Shown piece after piece: positions 9,714 through 18,881 of a stretch of DNA of 64,000 nucleotides (position 1 is the stretch's first letter; each line of letters starts with the position of its first letter). The notes under the pieces were generated by a model. It was not told the origin of the DNA. It saw only the letters and a list, made by a program, of their open reading frames with translations, and ran no database searches. Position numbers and translations under genes: made by a program. The stretch covers positions 1 to 64,000 of the forward strand of contig CAIMLR010000030.1 in NCBI GenBank assembly GCA_903842345.1, written 5' to 3'. The DNA is from an uncultured Myxococcales bacterium (GTDB lineage: Bacteria > Myxococcota_A > UBA9042).

Positions 9714-10417
9714 AAGACACGCTGCGTCTGGATCGCCACCTCAGCCAAGCTACCGGGATGCCGCGGAGCCACGCGCTGACGCACATTCGCGGTGGCCACG
9801 TCACGGTCGATGGCGTGCTCGTGCGGGACACCGCGCAGCATGTGGATCCCGCGACGCAGGAAATCCTGTTGAACGGGCAGCCCGTGCGGCCATTCCGCCA
9901 TCTCGTGTTGGTGCAACACAAGCCGCCGGGCGTCGTGACGTCGACGGAAGTGGGCAGCGCGCAGACGGTGATGGAGCTCATCCCGGAAGCGCTGCGGCAC
10001 CGCGAATTGGCGCCCGTGGGGCGGCTGGATCGCGACACGTCCGGGCTGCTGATCCTGACGACCGACGGCGCGCTCAACCATCGCCTGACGCACCCCAAGC
10101 GCCACGTGGACAAGGTCTACATCGCGGAGCTGGTGCGCGAGCTGGCGCCCAACGCGGAGGAACGGCTGACGCGCGGGATTATCCTCGACGACGGGCCGAC
10201 GCTGCCGGCCAAGCTGGAGCGCCTGGGACCGCTGACGGTGCGGTTGACGCTGCGCGAGGGGCGTTACCACCAGGTGAAGCGGATGATGGCGGCGCTGGGT
10301 TCGGCGGTGCTGCAGTTGCACCGCGAGCAGGTCGGCGGGCTGAAGCTGCCGGCGGATCTGGCGTTGGGTGAGACGCGGGAATTGAGCCAGGCGGAGATCG
10401 CGCTGCTTGTGAAATGA
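9710..10417 (+). CDS. rsuA: 16S rRNA pseudouridine synthase RsuA-type
   Basis: 235 residues: an N-terminal S4 RNA-binding domain (residues about 4-55) followed by the RsuA/RluB catalytic domain. The active-site Asp is in VGRLDRDTSGLLILTTDG, and the conserved EGRYHQVKRMMAALG block lies near residue 180. RsuA isomerises U516 of 16S rRNA; RluB/RluE/RluF relatives act on 23S rRNA and are not excluded, but the length and single S4 domain favour RsuA. It overlaps the transporter gene by four bases and is the last gene of its operon, converging on the Cys-rich lipoprotein. Confidence 0.88.
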   Translation: MKDTLRLDRHLSQATGMPRSHALTHIRGGHVTVDGVLVRDTAQHVDPATQEILLNGQPVRPFRHLVLVQHKPPGVVTSTEVGSAQTVMELIPEALRHRELAPVGRLDRDTSGLLILTTDGALNHRLTHPKRHVDKVYIAELVRELAPNAEERLTRGIILDDGPTLPAKLERLGPLTVRLTLREGRYHQVKRMMAALGSAVLQLHREQVGGLKLPADLALGETRELSQAEIALLVK

Positions 10418-10437
10418 TCCCGATCGGGGGACGGGAT
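10417..10437 (+). terminator. Weak hairpin after rsuA
   Basis: ATCCCG (10417-10422) and CGGGAT (10432-10437) form a 6-bp stem directly after the rsuA stop. There is no T tract. An alternative pairing uses the palindrome CCCGATCGGG. It is the only candidate end signal in the 86-base convergent gap. Confidence 0.25.
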
Positions 10438-10503
10438 TCGCCACGGACGCGGACCCTCCAAGTGACCGAATTCTGCCGACTCGTGCCTTGGCCCGGTCGC
10501 CGC

Positions 10504-13500
10504 CTACAGACAAGCGCGCGTGACCTTGATGTCGTCAAAAAGCACGCCAAGCGTCGAATTGACCGCGCCGTCGCCCGTCGTGAAATTGAACCGCAGTTGC
10601 ACGTTCTTGCCCGCGTACGCCGTGAGGTCGACCGTGATCGGCACCCACACGCTCATCGCCGGGGCGCTGCTGGCCTTGCTCCACACGGACGTGACCGTCG
10701 CGCCGTCGACGACGCTGAGCGTGAAGGTGTCGTAGGTCGAGCCGCTCTCGGTCGCGTAGAACAGCTGCGTGTTGAGCTTCACGCTCGTCGCGCCGGCGGG
10801 GATCGTGAACGCCGCGGACGTCGCGTTGCCGCTGTTGGCCGAGCCGCTGACAAAGTCGTACGACAACGTTGCCGGGTTGCCGTAGTACAGCACGCCGGGC
10901 GCGGAGACTTTCTGCGTCGCCGTCAGCCACTGCTGCCAGCCCTGCGTGGCGACGCCGGTGCTGTTCACGAACGTCCAGCCGATGAGCGTGCCGTCAAACG
11001 ACTCGCTGTAGATGTTGGGATCGCAGCAGCCGGGCACGCTGCTGTTGGTCGCGTACTGGCAGACGCTGGCGACGCACGTGTCGGTCGTGCACTTCGGGTC
11101 GCCGTCGTTGCAGTCGCCGTCGACCTTGCAGCACAGCGCCGGATGCTTGCACGTGTGATCGGTGCCGCAGACGTCGTTGGTGCAGGCGTCGGCGTCGTTG
11201 CAGTCGCCGGCGGTGAGGCAGCAGCCGGCGATGGCCGGATGGCTGCACGTGCCGCCCGCGCAGACGTCCAACGTGCAGGCGTTTTTGTCGTCGCAGCTGG
11301 CGCTGCTGGCGCAGCAGTTGGCGATGGCCGTGTGCGTGCAGGTGCCGCCGCCGCACGCGTCGGTGGTGCAGGCGTTGCCGTCGTCGCAGTCGGTGGCCAG
11401 CGCGCAGCACGTGCGATTGTAGCCGCACGCGCCGGCGGTGCACGTCGCGGCAAAGCAGGAGGCGACCGACGCGGGGCAATCGGTGCTCACCGTGCACTTC
11501 TTGGTCGGGCACGTGCCGGCGAGCGACACCGTGTCAAAAAACGCGCCCTTGCCTGCCGCGGGCGTCGACGTCAGCCCGTTGATTTGCACCTTGAACTGCA
11601 GCTGGAACTTCTGGCCAGCCAGCGCCGTCCCGTCGATCTTGAGCTGCTGCCACGTGTTGAGCGTCGGTGACGTGGCCAGCTGCACGACGGAATTGCCAAA
11701 GACGGCGTAAATCGTGACGGCGCCGCTGCCGGCCGTGAGGTCGAGCCGGTACCACAAGCTGAGCGCGTACGTGCCGCCGGCGGGAACTTCCACGAACGGA
11801 CCGTTGGCGGTGCTGACGACCGTTGTCTTGACGCCGCTGAATGCCGCGCCGCCGGTGCCGGTCAGGCCAAAGCTGCCGGTGGCGTCGTGCGGCAAGGTCG
11901 TGGCTTGGCCCCAGGCAAAGCCGCCCGGGACGACGTCGCCGTAGAAGCCTTCGGGGCCGCCCGCGACGTCCCAACCCGCGGTCCACGTGGGCGTCACCGC
12001 GCCCGCGAGCGCGACGTGGCCGCACTTGCCCGCGACGCAGCTGTCGGTCGTGCACTGGTTGCCGTCGCCGCAGTCGGTGTCCGCGGCGCAGCAGCTCGCG
12101 TCGGTCTGGTGAAAACAGGTGTTGCCGGCGCAGGTGTCGAGCGTGCAGCCGTTGTTGTCGTTGCACGCGAGCTGGTCCTTGCAGCAGCCGGCGATCGCCG
12201 TGTGCGTGCAGGTGCCGCCCGGGCTGGCGCAGGTGTCGAGCGTGCACGCGTCCTTGTCGTCGCACTTGGCGGTGTCGGCGGCAAAGACGCAGCCGGTCGC
12301 GGTGTCGCAGGCGTCCTTGGTGCACGCGTCGCTGTCATTGCAGACCTTGGCCGCGCCACCGAGGCAGGAACCGCCCTGGCACACGTCGCTCGTCGTGCAT
12401 GCGTTGCTGTCGTCGCACGCGAGGCTGTTGGACTTGTAGCTGCAGCCGGTCGCCGGGATGCAGGAATCCGTGGTGCACAGGTTGCTGTCGTCGCACACGA
12501 CCGCAGTCGTGCCCGCGTTGCACTTGCCGCCGCCGCACGTGTCGTAGCTCGTGCAGGCGTTGCCGTCGTCGCACGCCGTGGCGTTGTTGGCGTGGTTGCA
12601 CGTCCCGCCAAAGCAGGAATCGTCGGTGCACGGGTTGCCGTCCGTGCAGTTCTTGGCCGCGCCGGAGTTGCAGTAGCCCAGGTAGCAGGCGTCGCCGACC
12701 GTGCACGCGTCGCCGTCGTCGCAGCTACCTGACGTCGCGGGATAGGAGCAGCCGCTGGCCGTCAGGCATTGGTTGGCGGTGCACGGGTTGTTGTCATCGC
12801 AGACCGTCGGCGTGCCCGCGCACGTGCCGCCTGAGCACGTGTCGCCGGTCGTGCACGCGCTGGCGTCGTTGCAGCTGTTGGCGTTGTTGGTGTGCACGCA
12901 GCCGGTCTTGGTGTCGCACTTGTCGTCCGTGCACGGATTGAAGTCGTCGCACGAGACCGCCACGCCTTTGCAGACCATGCCCGTGCAGACGTCGCTGACC
13001 GTGCACGCGCTGCCGTCGTCGCACGCGTTGGTGTTGGCGATGTGCGCGCAGCCGGTCGAGGGATTGCAGGAATCCGTCGTGCACGGGTTCTTGTCGTCGC
13101 AATTGAGGATCGCGCCCTTGCAGGCGGCGTTCGCGCACGTGTCGTTCTGGGTGCACGCGCTGCCGTCATCGCACTTCACCGCGTTGTTGACGACCTGGCA
13201 GCCCTTCTGGCCGTCGCAGACGTTGTCCGTGCACGGGTTGCCGTCTTCGCACGTGACCGCCGCGCCGTAGCCGCTGCCGTCGGGCTTGCAGGCAAAATAC
13301 TTGCCGGGCTGGCAGCCGCCGCTGGTGCAAACGTCCGCCTGGCACTGGTGCTTGGCGTTGCAGAACTTGTCGGTCGCGCAGTCGTCGGCGCTCAGGCACT
13401 CGACGCAGGAGGCGGACGCGAGGTCGCAGACGCTCGGGCAGTCCTTGGAACTCGTGCACGTCTTGCTCGGGTGGCAGGTGCTCTCGACGCACTTCGCGTC

Positions 13501-14136
13501 CACGCCGCAGTCGCCGTTTTGCAGGCAGTCGACGCACACGCCGGCGGTCTTGTCGCAGACTTTGCTGAGCGGCTTGCACGTCACGTCAGACTTGCACGCG
13601 GTTGCCGCCACGCATTTCTGGTCGATGCAAAGCGCGGCGCCGCCCGCGCAATCCGCGGTTGTGATGCACGCGACGCACGCGTTGGTGCCGCTGTCGCACA
13701 CGCCAAACGCGCACGGCGCGCTGCTGCTGCACGGCGGGCTGGCGTTGCCGCAGCCGGCGATCGGGTTGTGGATGCAGATGCCGGTGGCGCAGGAGTCGGT
13801 TGTGCACGGATCATTGTCGTCGCACTCGCTGGCGTTGGCGCAGCACGGCTTGGCGCCGCAGCCGGCATCGACCGGACCGGTGTCGACGGGCCCGGTGTCC
13901 AGGACGGTGTCCTCGCCCGGCTGGCTGTCTTTTGTCGCGGTGTCTGAGAGGCCGTCCTTGCCGCCCAGGGTGTCGCCGGTCGTCGCCGTGCTGTCGCTTG
14001 TCAGCCCAAGATCCTTCCCGACGGCGTCGCCGCCCACGTAGGAGCCGCCGCCGCCCGTGGAGGTGCCGCACGCGGCGAGCGTCACGAGGAGGGCAAGGCA
14101 CAGCCAAAGCGCGGAGAAAGTCGGGCAGCGATTCAT
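10504..14136 (-). CDS. Giant Cys-rich lipoprotein with slime-mold (CTDC) repeats
   Basis: A 1210-residue surface lipoprotein with lipobox LAAC (Cys23). A Gly/Asp/Thr-rich tether (about 24-90) is followed by Cys modules of the Dictyostelium repeat type, CDDGNACTxDxC...GxCxH, roughly twenty in the first block. A non-Cys beta domain (from about residue 690: AGWDVAGGPEGFYGDV to GAFFDTVSLAGTC) interrupts them, a second shorter block of modules follows, and a C-terminal beta-sandwich begins IYSESFDGTLIGWTF, resembling jelly-roll adhesion/carbohydrate domains. The modules suggest disulfide-locked rods or metal binding; function is unknown. All cysteines fall in modules. The opposite strand also has long frames, but the lipobox and modular repeats identify this strand as coding. 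Confidence 0.9.
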   Translation of the reverse strand: MNRCPTFSALWLCLALLVTLAACGTSTGGGGSYVGGDAVGKDLGLTSDSTATTGDTLGGKDGLSDTATKDSQPGEDTVLDTGPVDTGPVDAGCGAKPCCANASECDDNDPCTTDSCATGICIHNPIAGCGNASPPCSSSAPCAFGVCDSGTNACVACITTADCAGGAALCIDQKCVAATACKSDVTCKPLSKVCDKTAGVCVDCLQNGDCGVDAKCVESTCHPSKTCTSSKDCPSVCDLASASCVECLSADDCATDKFCNAKHQCQADVCTSGGCQPGKYFACKPDGSGYGAAVTCEDGNPCTDNVCDGQKGCQVVNNAVKCDDGSACTQNDTCANAACKGAILNCDDKNPCTTDSCNPSTGCAHIANTNACDDGSACTVSDVCTGMVCKGVAVSCDDFNPCTDDKCDTKTGCVHTNNANSCNDASACTTGDTCSGGTCAGTPTVCDDNNPCTANQCLTASGCSYPATSGSCDDGDACTVGDACYLGYCNSGAAKNCTDGNPCTDDSCFGGTCNHANNATACDDGNACTSYDTCGGGKCNAGTTAVVCDDSNLCTTDSCIPATGCSYKSNSLACDDSNACTTSDVCQGGSCLGGAAKVCNDSDACTKDACDTATGCVFAADTAKCDDKDACTLDTCASPGGTCTHTAIAGCCKDQLACNDNNGCTLDTCAGNTCFHQTDASCCAADTDCGDGNQCTTDSCVAGKCGHVALAGAVTPTWTAGWDVAGGPEGFYGDVVPGGFAWGQATTLPHDATGSFGLTGTGGAAFSGVKTTVVSTANGPFVEVPAGGTYALSLWYRLDLTAGSGAVTIYAVFGNSVVQLATSPTLNTWQQLKIDGTALAGQKFQLQFKVQINGLTSTPAAGKGAFFDTVSLAGTCPTKKCTVSTDCPASVASCFAATCTAGACGYNRTCCALATDCDDGNACTTDACGGGTCTHTAIANCCASSASCDDKNACTLDVCAGGTCSHPAIAGCCLTAGDCNDADACTNDVCGTDHTCKHPALCCKVDGDCNDGDPKCTTDTCVASVCQYATNSSVPGCCDPNIYSESFDGTLIGWTFVNSTGVATQGWQQWLTATQKVSAPGVLYYGNPATLSYDFVSGSANSGNATSAAFTIPAGATSVKLNTQLFYATESGSTYDTFTLSVVDGATVTSVWSKASSAPAMSVWVPITVDLTAYAGKNVQLRFNFTTGDGAVNSTLGVLFDDIKVTRACL

Positions 14137-14357
14137 GAAACCTCAGGGCAAGTGCGGCGACGGTGGGCGGGAACCAGCGCAGTAGTGTGGCAGATCCAGA
14201 CGCCACGGGGAAGGAGGAATCGCCCACAGGCGCGCGCAGGGAGGCTACGCGCAAGGCTTTTTGCCAGACAATGGCCGCCGCCCTTTACGCCGCGCGCCAA
14301 ACTGCCTACCGTCGCCCCGCGCGCCCTTCTGGTGCGGCACGTCCGGAGATCCTGCCC
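14137..14357. other. Divergent gap before the HAD gene
   Basis: A 221-base gap between the divergent Cys-rich lipoprotein and HAD phosphatase genes. It holds both promoters, but I cannot pick clear boxes. The plus frame of the HAD gene is open through most of it (from 14163), yet the encoded residues are Arg/Ala-rich without domain character, so the start is placed at 14358. Confidence 0.4.
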
Positions 14358-14996
14358 ATGCGTTATTCCGCTGCCATTTTTGACCTCGACGGCACGCTGA
14401 TCGACAGCCTCGCTGACATCGGCGCGTCCATGAACAAGGCGCTCGCGACCCATGCCCTACCGACGCACCCGATCGAGCGCTACCGCCAGTTCGTCGGTGA
14501 GGGCGTGGAAGTGCTGGCGAAGAAGGCGAGCGGCGATCACCCGCTGCAGGCTGAAGTGCTGGCGACGTACCGCGGGCTGTATGCCGACAACTTGTTTGGT
14601 CACACGCTGCCGTACGCGGGCATCCCGGAGCTGCTCGCAGCGCTGCGCGACATGCCGATGCAGCTGGCGGTGCTGAGCAACAAGCCGCACGTTTCCACGC
14701 AGCGGCTCGTCGCGGCGCTGTTCGCGGACACCCCGTTTCGCGCGGTCTACGGCCAGCGGGTTGAAGTGCCGCGCAAGCCGGATCCAACGGGCGCGCTGAT
14801 CATTGCCAACGATCTCGCTGTAGATCCAAGTCAATGCGTCTTCATTGGTGATTCCGCCATTGACATGCGCACAGCCAATGCCGCGGGAATGTTCGCAGTT
14901 GGCGTCACGTGGGGCTTCAAGTCGCGCGAGGAACTGACCGACTTTGGCGCCCACGCCGTCATCGACGCGCCGCACGAACTGCTGCGCGTCCTGTAG
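14358..14996 (+). CDS. gph: HAD-family phosphatase, phosphoglycolate-phosphatase-like
   Basis: 212 residues with all HAD motifs: I, FDLDGTLIDS (nucleophile Asp near residue 9); II, LSNKPH; III, the Lys in RKPDPTG; IV, FIGDSAIDM. A C1-type helical cap lies between motifs I and II. Phosphoglycolate phosphatase removes 2-phosphoglycolate formed from damaged DNA ends or oxygenation; related beta-phosphoglucomutase or pyrophosphatase PpaX roles are possible with the same motifs. It leads a plus-strand series of five genes, with DUF2270 starting 9 bases downstream. Confidence 0.82.
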   Translation: MRYSAAIFDLDGTLIDSLADIGASMNKALATHALPTHPIERYRQFVGEGVEVLAKKASGDHPLQAEVLATYRGLYADNLFGHTLPYAGIPELLAALRDMPMQLAVLSNKPHVSTQRLVAALFADTPFRAVYGQRVEVPRKPDPTGALIIANDLAVDPSQCVFIGDSAIDMRTANAAGMFAVGVTWGFKSREELTDFGAHAVIDAPHELLRVL

Positions 14997-15005
14997 GAGC
15001 CGACC

Positions 15006-15689
15006 ATGAGCGATCCCCCGCAGCGTTTTGAGGACTCGCCGCTGTCCCGCCAGGAGTACATCTCCGCGCTCGTGCATTTCTACCGCGGCGAGGTCTATCG
15101 GGCGACGCAGTGGCGATTGCGCCTCGACACGACGACGAACTGGTCGATCCTGTCCGTGATGGCGCTCGTGACGTTCAGCCTCGGCGAACCGGCGCACTCG
15201 CATGCGGCGATCCTCGTGGGGATGGCGTTGGTCCACACGTTTCTGCACATTGAGGCGCGGCGCTTCCGGTTCTTTCTGGTCTGGCAACACCGCGTGCGTC
15301 TCCTCGAGCGCAATTTCTACGGTCCGATCGTCAGCCGCGATCTGATGAGCCCGATCGCCGGCTGGGGTCAGCAGATTTCTGAGGACCTCCTGCGGCCGCG
15401 GTTCCACATCAGCAAACTACAAGCAGTACGCGCCCGTTTGCTGCGCAACTACTGGCCGCTGTTCATCGTTCTGCTGGCGACCTGGCTGCTCAAGCTGGCG
15501 CTGCATCCCGGCGTGCCGGAGTTGCCGTTGCTGGACCGGATGGCGCTGGGCACGCTGCCATTTTGGCTTGCGCCGGCGCTGATTGCCTGCGAGTACGCCT
15601 ATTTGCTGTGGATTTGGCTGGCGCACACCGGCAACGGCGACGCGATCGATGAGCTGGACGACGAACAGGATGCCGGTCACGCGCCGTAG
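15006..15689 (+). CDS. DUF2270 integral membrane protein
   Basis: 227 residues beginning with a cytoplasmic stretch containing LSRQEYISALVHFYRGEV, the hallmark of DUF2270. Two pairs of hydrophobic segments follow (WSILSVMALVTFSL and AAILVGMALVHTFLHI, then LFIVLLATWLLKLAL and LPFWLAPALIACEYAYLLW). Between them is a conserved cytoplasmic loop with WQHRVRLLERNFY. The C-terminus is acidic (ELDDEQDAG). Function is unknown for the family. AGGAG lies just before the ATG, and the gene follows the HAD gene at operon distance. Confidence 0.85.
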   Translation: MSDPPQRFEDSPLSRQEYISALVHFYRGEVYRATQWRLRLDTTTNWSILSVMALVTFSLGEPAHSHAAILVGMALVHTFLHIEARRFRFFLVWQHRVRLLERNFYGPIVSRDLMSPIAGWGQQISEDLLRPRFHISKLQAVRARLLRNYWPLFIVLLATWLLKLALHPGVPELPLLDRMALGTLPFWLAPALIACEYAYLLWIWLAHTGNGDAIDELDDEQDAGHAP

Positions 15690-15771
15690 AAACGCGACGT
15701 TGCCTCTGTTATCGTTGCGCAATCCCGTGCGGTCGGCGATGATGCCCACCGGCTGTTTCCTGGAGTGCCTC

Positions 15772-16767
15772 ATGCGTCTCGTCCTTTCGCCCCGCTTCCT
15801 GTCCACCAGCGCCGTGAGCGCCCTCGCCGTCTGCGTTTTTGCCGCATGCGGCACGACGACCGCAGCTTCCAGCACTGCCGCGGGCGCCGACACGAGCGGC
15901 GCCGCCGACACGACCACTGGCGACGCCGTGAGCGCTGACGTAGCGGCCGCCGATGTCGATCAGGGCCCGCAGCCCGCCGCGCCCAAGGCCTACAACGGCA
16001 CGTGCCCCGATCTCACGCTCGGCGGCAAGGTCACCATCACGTCCGGCGGCCAGAAGCGCACGGCCTACGTGTCGCTGCCCGACGACTACTCCGCGCCCGG
16101 CAATTCCCTCCTCTTCCTCTGGCACGGCCTGGGCGACAGCGGCAGCAACTTCAGCGCCGCGTTCGGCGCGCCCGGCATCGCCAAGCAGAACAACGCCGTC
16201 GTCATCACGCCGGACAACTGCTGCGTCAAGGGACTTTCCTGCTGCGCGCAGGTCAACGGCTGGGCCTTCCTGGACGCCACCGGCGGCGCCGACTCCCAGC
16301 TCTTTGACGACCTGCTCTCCTGCGCCACGCAGCAGATGAGCATTGACACCAAGCGCGTCTACACCGCTGGCTTCTCCGCGGGCGCGCTCTGGACGACCTG
16401 GCTCATCCTGAACCGGTCGGAGTACCTCGCCGCGGCGGCGCCCTTCTCCGGCGGCGTCGGCCTCATCGACTACATCACGCCGTTCTGGAAGATTCCCGTC
16501 CTCGGCAGCTGGGGTGGCGACACCGACATCTTCGCCGGATACATCACGTTCTACCAGTACATGCAGGACTTTATTGCAGATCTGCGCAAGAACGACGACT
16601 TCGTCATCGCCTGCAATCACGGCCTTGGCCACACCGTCCCGCCAGAAGGCCCCGACTACGCGGTCGACTTCCTCTTCCGCAACACGTTCGGCAAGACCGC
16701 CAATCCGTACGGCGCCGGCGCCGCGCTGCCCAGCGTGTTCCCGAGCTACTGCACCATCGCCCCATAG
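15772..16767 (+). CDS. Lipoprotein esterase of the PHB-depolymerase / LpqC type
   Basis: 331 residues with a lipoprotein signal (lipobox FAAC, Cys26), a Thr/Ala/Asp-rich tether to about residue 70, and an alpha/beta-hydrolase domain. The nucleophile elbow is GFSAG in KRVYTAGFSAGALWTTWLI. An early oxyanion segment, FLWHGLGDSG, and a late His in CNHGLGHTVP complete the catalytic set. Paired cysteines (CCVKGLSCC) suggest disulfides. Family members hydrolyse polyhydroxybutyrate, feruloyl or acetyl esters; the substrate here is unresolved. The location is most likely the periplasmic or outer face of a membrane. The frame is open upstream, but the start before the signal peptide is preferred. Confidence 0.82.
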   Translation: MRLVLSPRFLSTSAVSALAVCVFAACGTTTAASSTAAGADTSGAADTTTGDAVSADVAAADVDQGPQPAAPKAYNGTCPDLTLGGKVTITSGGQKRTAYVSLPDDYSAPGNSLLFLWHGLGDSGSNFSAAFGAPGIAKQNNAVVITPDNCCVKGLSCCAQVNGWAFLDATGGADSQLFDDLLSCATQQMSIDTKRVYTAGFSAGALWTTWLILNRSEYLAAAAPFSGGVGLIDYITPFWKIPVLGSWGGDTDIFAGYITFYQYMQDFIADLRKNDDFVIACNHGLGHTVPPEGPDYAVDFLFRNTFGKTANPYGAGAALPSVFPSYCTIAP

Positions 16768-16806
16768 GGCCGCCTACCGTTCTCCACGCAACTGAGGCAA
16801 GGTTCC

Positions 16807-17433
16807 ATGAAAGTTCTGGTGTTCTGCAGCGTGCTCGGATTCCTCGCGCTCGCGTCGGGCTGCAGCAGCGTCATGCAGCCGCGCGTGACCGATGACCTCG
16901 GCTTCAATGTCGCCGTCCTCCACGGCGCGACCGTCGACGCCTCGCGCGGCTTTCCCATCGCGTTCTATGCCAATCCTGGCCAGGATCCGGAATTCGTCGA
17001 GGTCGATCACGCCATCGGCAACACCAGGGTCGCTGGCGCGCTGTGGGTCACGGAACTCGCCCGGCAGCTTGATCGCGCCATCGCCAAGGTCAGCCTGTAT
17101 GACGAGCGCTTCTCCAGCGTCGCCCAACAGGTCTTCGCGTATGAGGTCTCCAACGGCGACTTGACCTATCCCTGGCGCGAACCCGCCGACGGCTTGCCCG
17201 CGACCGGCATCCACGTCCGCGTTGCGCGCCTGCGCCTCGACAGCTTCAAGACCGCATCGACCGGGGAAGGCGTCCACGTGACGGCGTCTGTCGAGCTGAA
17301 ACTCGGCGATTTCAAGCAAATCTACTCGTGTGAGCGCGCGGGCGAGCGCTGGGACCGCGTGGTGTTTGCCTGCCTCGGCGAGAAGATCCTGGGCGACTCG
17401 TCCTTGTGGAAAGCCGCCTCTACAATGCCCTAG
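16807..17433 (+). CDS. Small lipoprotein of unknown function
   Basis: 208 residues with a typical lipoprotein signal (MKVLVFCSVLGFLALASGC, Cys19). The mature part is a mixed alpha/beta domain starting with MQPRVTDDLGFNVAVLHGA; no known family is recognised. A segment YSCERAGERWDRVVFACLG near the end has two cysteines that may form a disulfide. The ATG has an AAGG ribosome site and follows the esterase by 39 bases; the metallophosphoesterase follows by 29 bases, so it probably belongs to this transcript. Confidence 0.75.
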   Translation: MKVLVFCSVLGFLALASGCSSVMQPRVTDDLGFNVAVLHGATVDASRGFPIAFYANPGQDPEFVEVDHAIGNTRVAGALWVTELARQLDRAIAKVSLYDERFSSVAQQVFAYEVSNGDLTYPWREPADGLPATGIHVRVARLRLDSFKTASTGEGVHVTASVELKLGDFKQIYSCERAGERWDRVVFACLGEKILGDSSLWKAASTMP

Positions 17434-17462
17434 TGCCGCGAGCGAGAGAGACCAGACAAGCC

Positions 17463-18881
17463 ATGGAAACGGTCATTCTCAGCGATATCCATCTGGCTGA
17501 CGCCGAGATCGCCAACCCGCGGCGACCTCTCTGGAAGGCCTTCAAGCGCAAAGAATATTTCGTCGACGGCGACATGGTGCGGCTGATCCAGTGGCTGATG
17601 GCGGACGCGACCGGGCCGATGGAGCTCATCCTCAACGGCGACATCTTCGATTTTGACGCCATCTGCAAGCTGCCGGATCCGCCGCCCTCGCACATCCATT
17701 GGCTCCAGCGCCTGCGCGGTCTGGGCTCTGAAGAGTGGATGTCGCTCTTCAAAATGGACTGCATCGTCGCGGACCATCAGCCGTGGTTTGACGTGCTCGG
17801 CGCGTTCGTCCGCGCGGGCAACAAGCTCGTCTTCGTCATCGGCAACCACGATCTGGAAATGTACTGGCCGGCGGTGCAAACGCGCATCCGCGCCGCGCTT
17901 GGCATCCTGGACACCGAGCAGGATCGCGTCGTCTTCTGCGACTGGTTCTACCTCTCCGGCGGCGACACGTACGTCAGCCACGGCCACCAGTACGAGCCGT
18001 ATTGCGTCACGCCCGACGCGGTGAATCCGTTGATTTCCATCGGTGGTCGACCGCGCGTGCGCATTCCGTTCGGCGACCTCGCCAACCGCTACATGATCAA
18101 CGGCATGGGCTATTTCAACCCGCATGCCACGGCCAACTACATCATGAGCGGGCCGCAATACGTCATGTTCTTCCTGCGCTACATGCTGCTGACCCAACCG
18201 CTGCTGCTGTGGACCTGGGCGTGGGGCGCGGCGGCGACGCTCGTCATCACGTTCCTGGATTTCCTGCGCCCGGCGATGCGCGATCCGCTGACCGTCGAGG
18301 ACAAGGTCACCGCGATTGCCGAGCGCGCCAACGCCACGCCGGCGATGGTGCGCCAACTCGCGGCTGTCGATGTCGCGTCAGCGTGCACCAACCCGCTGAT
18401 GATCATCCAGGAGCTGTGGCTGGACCGCGGCGTGCTCTTTCTGCTGACGCTCTACGCCGCGTTTGAGATCATCTTGACCATCAACTACGTGCTGCCGATC
18501 AGCACCTGGTGGATTCTGGTGCCGCTGAGCCTGCTCTTTCCGCTGTTCCTCGCGTACTCGTTCCGCGTGAAGCCGCAGACGTTCACGGAGCCGCTGCTGA
18601 CGCCTGAACGCGCCGCGCTGATCGCGCGGATTACCGGCACGCGCTTGGCGGTTTTTGGCCACACGCACATTCCGGAGCTGACCCAGATTGGCCCGCTGCT
18701 TTTCTGCAACGCCGGCTTCTGGTCCCCTGCTTTTGCCGATCCGACCTGCAAGACCCGCCTGGGCGCACAGACCTTCGCGCGCGTTCGCCCGGGTGCGACG
18801 GCGGAGCGAAGCGTCGAGCTGTGGGAATGGCCGGTCGGCGGCGACACGCCCAACCTCTACGACATTCCCAAGGCCGGCTAG
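17463..18881 (+). CDS. Membrane-attached metallophosphoesterase
   Basis: 472 residues with the complete calcineurin-like metal set: LSDIHLAD near residue 5, LNGDIFDFD, IGNHDLEMYW, SHGHQYEP and FGHTHIPELT. Two hydrophobic hairpins in the middle and C-terminal half (LLLWTWAWGAAATLVITFL and the pair around GVLFLLTLYAAFEIILTI) indicate inner-membrane anchoring inserted between metal motifs. It probably hydrolyses a phosphomonoester or UDP-sugar-type substrate at the membrane. The open frame begins 19 codons earlier, but METVILSD is the natural start of the fold. Its TAG stop shares the sequence CTAG with the convergent membrane-protein gene. Confidence 0.85.
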   Translation: METVILSDIHLADAEIANPRRPLWKAFKRKEYFVDGDMVRLIQWLMADATGPMELILNGDIFDFDAICKLPDPPPSHIHWLQRLRGLGSEEWMSLFKMDCIVADHQPWFDVLGAFVRAGNKLVFVIGNHDLEMYWPAVQTRIRAALGILDTEQDRVVFCDWFYLSGGDTYVSHGHQYEPYCVTPDAVNPLISIGGRPRVRIPFGDLANRYMINGMGYFNPHATANYIMSGPQYVMFFLRYMLLTQPLLLWTWAWGAAATLVITFLDFLRPAMRDPLTVEDKVTAIAERANATPAMVRQLAAVDVASACTNPLMIIQELWLDRGVLFLLTLYAAFEIILTINYVLPISTWWILVPLSLLFPLFLAYSFRVKPQTFTEPLLTPERAALIARITGTRLAVFGHTHIPELTQIGPLLFCNAGFWSPAFADPTCKTRLGAQTFARVRPGATAERSVELWEWPVGGDTPNLYDIPKAG

